A DNA stretch of 6,450 nt from DATGEP01 sp035310125. Its GTDB lineage: Bacteria > Chloroflexota > Ktedonobacteria > Ktedonobacterales > JADMIN01. The notes under the pieces are model-generated. The model did no database searches and was not told where the DNA came from. It worked only from the letters and a program-made list of their open reading frames with translations. The stretch lies in NCBI GenBank assembly GCA_035310125.1, contig DATGEP010000312.1, positions 1-6,450 of the forward strand, read 5' to 3'. A program made the position numbers and the translations under genes. Shown here one piece after another: positions 5,327 through 6,450 of the stretch; position 1 is the stretch's first letter; every line of letters starts with the position of its first letter.

Positions 5327-6418
5327 TCAGTCCCAGCGCACCACCAGATCGTCTACGGGCCGGTGGGAGCGGCGCTTAGGGTCGCGGGCGGCGTAGCCAA
5401 CGGGGATGAGCGCGTGAGGGAGGAGCGTCGCATCGAGGTCCAGCGCGGCGCGAACGGTGGCGGGGGAGAAGAGCGGGGCGCACATCCAGCCGGTATCCAG
5501 GCCGAGCGCATAGGCGGCGAGGAGCATATTCTGAATGGCGGCGCCCAGGCTCTGGATCGCCATGACTTCTTCGGCGCGCTGGCGGCCGGCATCGGGGTAG
5601 CGGTCGAGATCTTCGAGATAGAGGCAGGCGAGGATGAGCGCGGGGGCGGCGCGGATGCGCTCGTGGGACTTCGCGAGACGGGTGGCGATGATCTCTGGCG
5701 GCTGGCCGTCCATCTCCAGCGTGCGTTGCCAGTCGGCGCCCATCGCTTCCGCCAATCGCGACTTCGCGTCGGGTGTCGTGAGGACGGCGAAACGCCACGG
5801 CTGGCGTCCGTGTGGCGAGGGCGCCCAGCGCGCGGCCTCCAGCATTGCTGTCAGCGCGGCACGCGGCACGGGGCGCTCCTGAAAGGCGCGGACAGCGCGC
5901 CGGTGTCGCGCCAGCGGCACGAAGTCCAGCCCGCGCCCCGGCTGCGTCCATACGCTCGCGGCGGTGGCGCTGTCGGTGAGCGCCGGTCCCCAGGAGACGA
6001 CGCTGTGCGGGGTGATCGCGATGACGAGCCGCTCCTCCAGCGCCATCGTCTGGTACTGTGGGTAGCGTTCACGGAGCAGGCGAAGCGCGGCGGGGTGGTC
6101 CGGGGCGCCGGGCGCGAGCAGGGTCGCCTGTCCGCGTACCTGGACGAAGCCGAGCCGCGACCAGTCGTCGTCGTAGCGATCTATCAGGAGGGACACGGCG
6201 GGGTTCGCCGCGATGTCGCGCACGCGGCGCAGCGCGGAGGGGGCAAGGCGCTTGGGCTTCTCGTCCAGTGGCGAAAAGAAGCGAGCGCCATCGTAGGCGT
6301 AGCAGACCGGCACGACTGAAGGCTGGCCGCCGGCATTTACCGTGGCGAGGCGCGCGGCGCGCTGGGCGAGAACGAAGGCTCGTTCACTCTCCGTCAATGT
6401 CATCCGCTGGCTCATCAT
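5327..6418 (-). CDS. Two-domain flavoprotein: PPOX (Rv0121-like F420/FMN-binding) fused to FbiB C-terminal-like nitroreductase
   Basis: The 363-residue product joins two flavin-fold domains. Residues ~8-145 resemble the pyridoxamine-phosphate-oxidase-like F420-dependent family typified by Rv0121: ARLATVNAGGQPSVVPVCYA (22-41), PLDEKPK (50-56), LLIDRYDDDWSRLGFVQVRG (77-96). Residues ~165-350 resemble the nitroreductase domain of FbiB: RHRRAVRAF (171-179), APSPHGRQPWRF (199-210), MGADWQRTLEMDGQPPE (226-242), QSLGAAIQNMLLAA (289-302), GWMCAPLF (310-317). In mycobacterial FbiB that domain binds FMN and reduces dehydro-F420, but is fused to a CofE-like ligase; here a PPOX domain takes that place. 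A role in F420 maturation or F420/FMN-dependent reduction is inference. GGAG (upstream of 6418) is 4 nt from the first ATG and 7 nt from the second (6415-6413), so the true start may be M2. No signal peptide or membrane segment is visible. Only 7 bp separate its stop from that of the convergent membrane protein gene. Confidence 0.88.
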   Translation of the reverse strand: MMSQRMTLTESERAFVLAQRAARLATVNAGGQPSVVPVCYAYDGARFFSPLDEKPKRLAPSALRRVRDIAANPAVSLLIDRYDDDWSRLGFVQVRGQATLLAPGAPDHPAALRLLRERYPQYQTMALEERLVIAITPHSVVSWGPALTDSATAASVWTQPGRGLDFVPLARHRRAVRAFQERPVPRAALTAMLEAARWAPSPHGRQPWRFAVLTTPDAKSRLAEAMGADWQRTLEMDGQPPEIIATRLAKSHERIRAAPALILACLYLEDLDRYPDAGRQRAEEVMAIQSLGAAIQNMLLAAYALGLDTGWMCAPLFSPATVRAALDLDATLLPHALIPVGYAARDPKRRSHRPVDDLVVRWD

Positions 6419-6450
6419 TGGTCTCCGGTCTCTCGCTGGTGGTAGTGATA

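Noticed and set aside
5363..6319. 318-codon open frame on the plus strand across the PPOX-nitroreductase gene
   Set aside because: The translation is low-complexity Gly/Arg/Ala-rich with no domain, while the opposite strand encodes two intact flavin domains; it is a shadow frame.
1..6450. Mobile element, defence system, CRISPR array or biosynthetic cluster
   Set aside because: No transposase, integrase, long terminal repeats, regularly spaced repeats, toxin-antitoxin pair, nuclease cassette or cluster enzymes were seen; the genes are ordinary chromosomal single genes apart from the domain fusion.

Overview
This is a GC-rich bacterial chromosomal window (roughly 60-65% G+C by eye) holding six protein-coding genes: one cut by the left edge and five complete. 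No RNA genes, insertion sequences, phage genes or CRISPR arrays were seen. Two features narrow the host. One is a dedicated futalosine-pathway menaquinone enzyme (MqnD). The other is a flavoprotein built from two domain types typical of organisms that use cofactor F420 (Rv0121-like PPOX and FbiB C-terminal-like nitroreductase). Together with good Shine-Dalgarno sites and sigma-70-like promoters, a Chloroflexota lineage (Ktedonobacteria-like) or an actinobacterium is plausible. This is inference, not proof.

Layout, left to right. (1) 1-298, minus: 5' part of a small protein with an anti-sigma-type HX3CX2C zinc-binding motif. (2) 299-703: a 405-bp divergent intergenic region with an AT-richer core, several short dyads, a direct repeat and a good promoter for the next gene. 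(3) 704-1561, plus: mqnD. (4) 1562-1751: convergent gap with a 10-bp perfect hairpin just after mqnD. (5) 1752-2900, minus: winged-helix protein of the AlkZ-like (HTH_42) family, carrying the Q-x-Q signature of AlkZ DNA glycosylases. (6) 2901-3127: divergent promoter region with a repeated 7-mer. (7) 3128-4594, plus: rarA. (8) 4696-5319, plus: a multi-pass membrane protein of unknown function, probably transcribed with rarA. (9) 5327-6418, minus: the PPOX-nitroreductase fusion, converging on the membrane protein gene with only 7 bp between stop codons.

The genes do not form one pathway. The closest functional theme is genome maintenance: rarA (stalled forks, recombination) and the AlkZ-like gene (possible repair of alkylated or crosslinked bases) share one divergent promoter region. 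mqnD stands alone, without other futalosine genes in the window. The most interesting items are the two-flavin-domain fusion, the AlkZ-like candidate beside rarA, a possible sliding-clamp-binding motif at the N-terminus of RarA, and the structured intergenic region between the zinc-finger gene and mqnD. I found no clear evidence of a wholly new multi-gene system.
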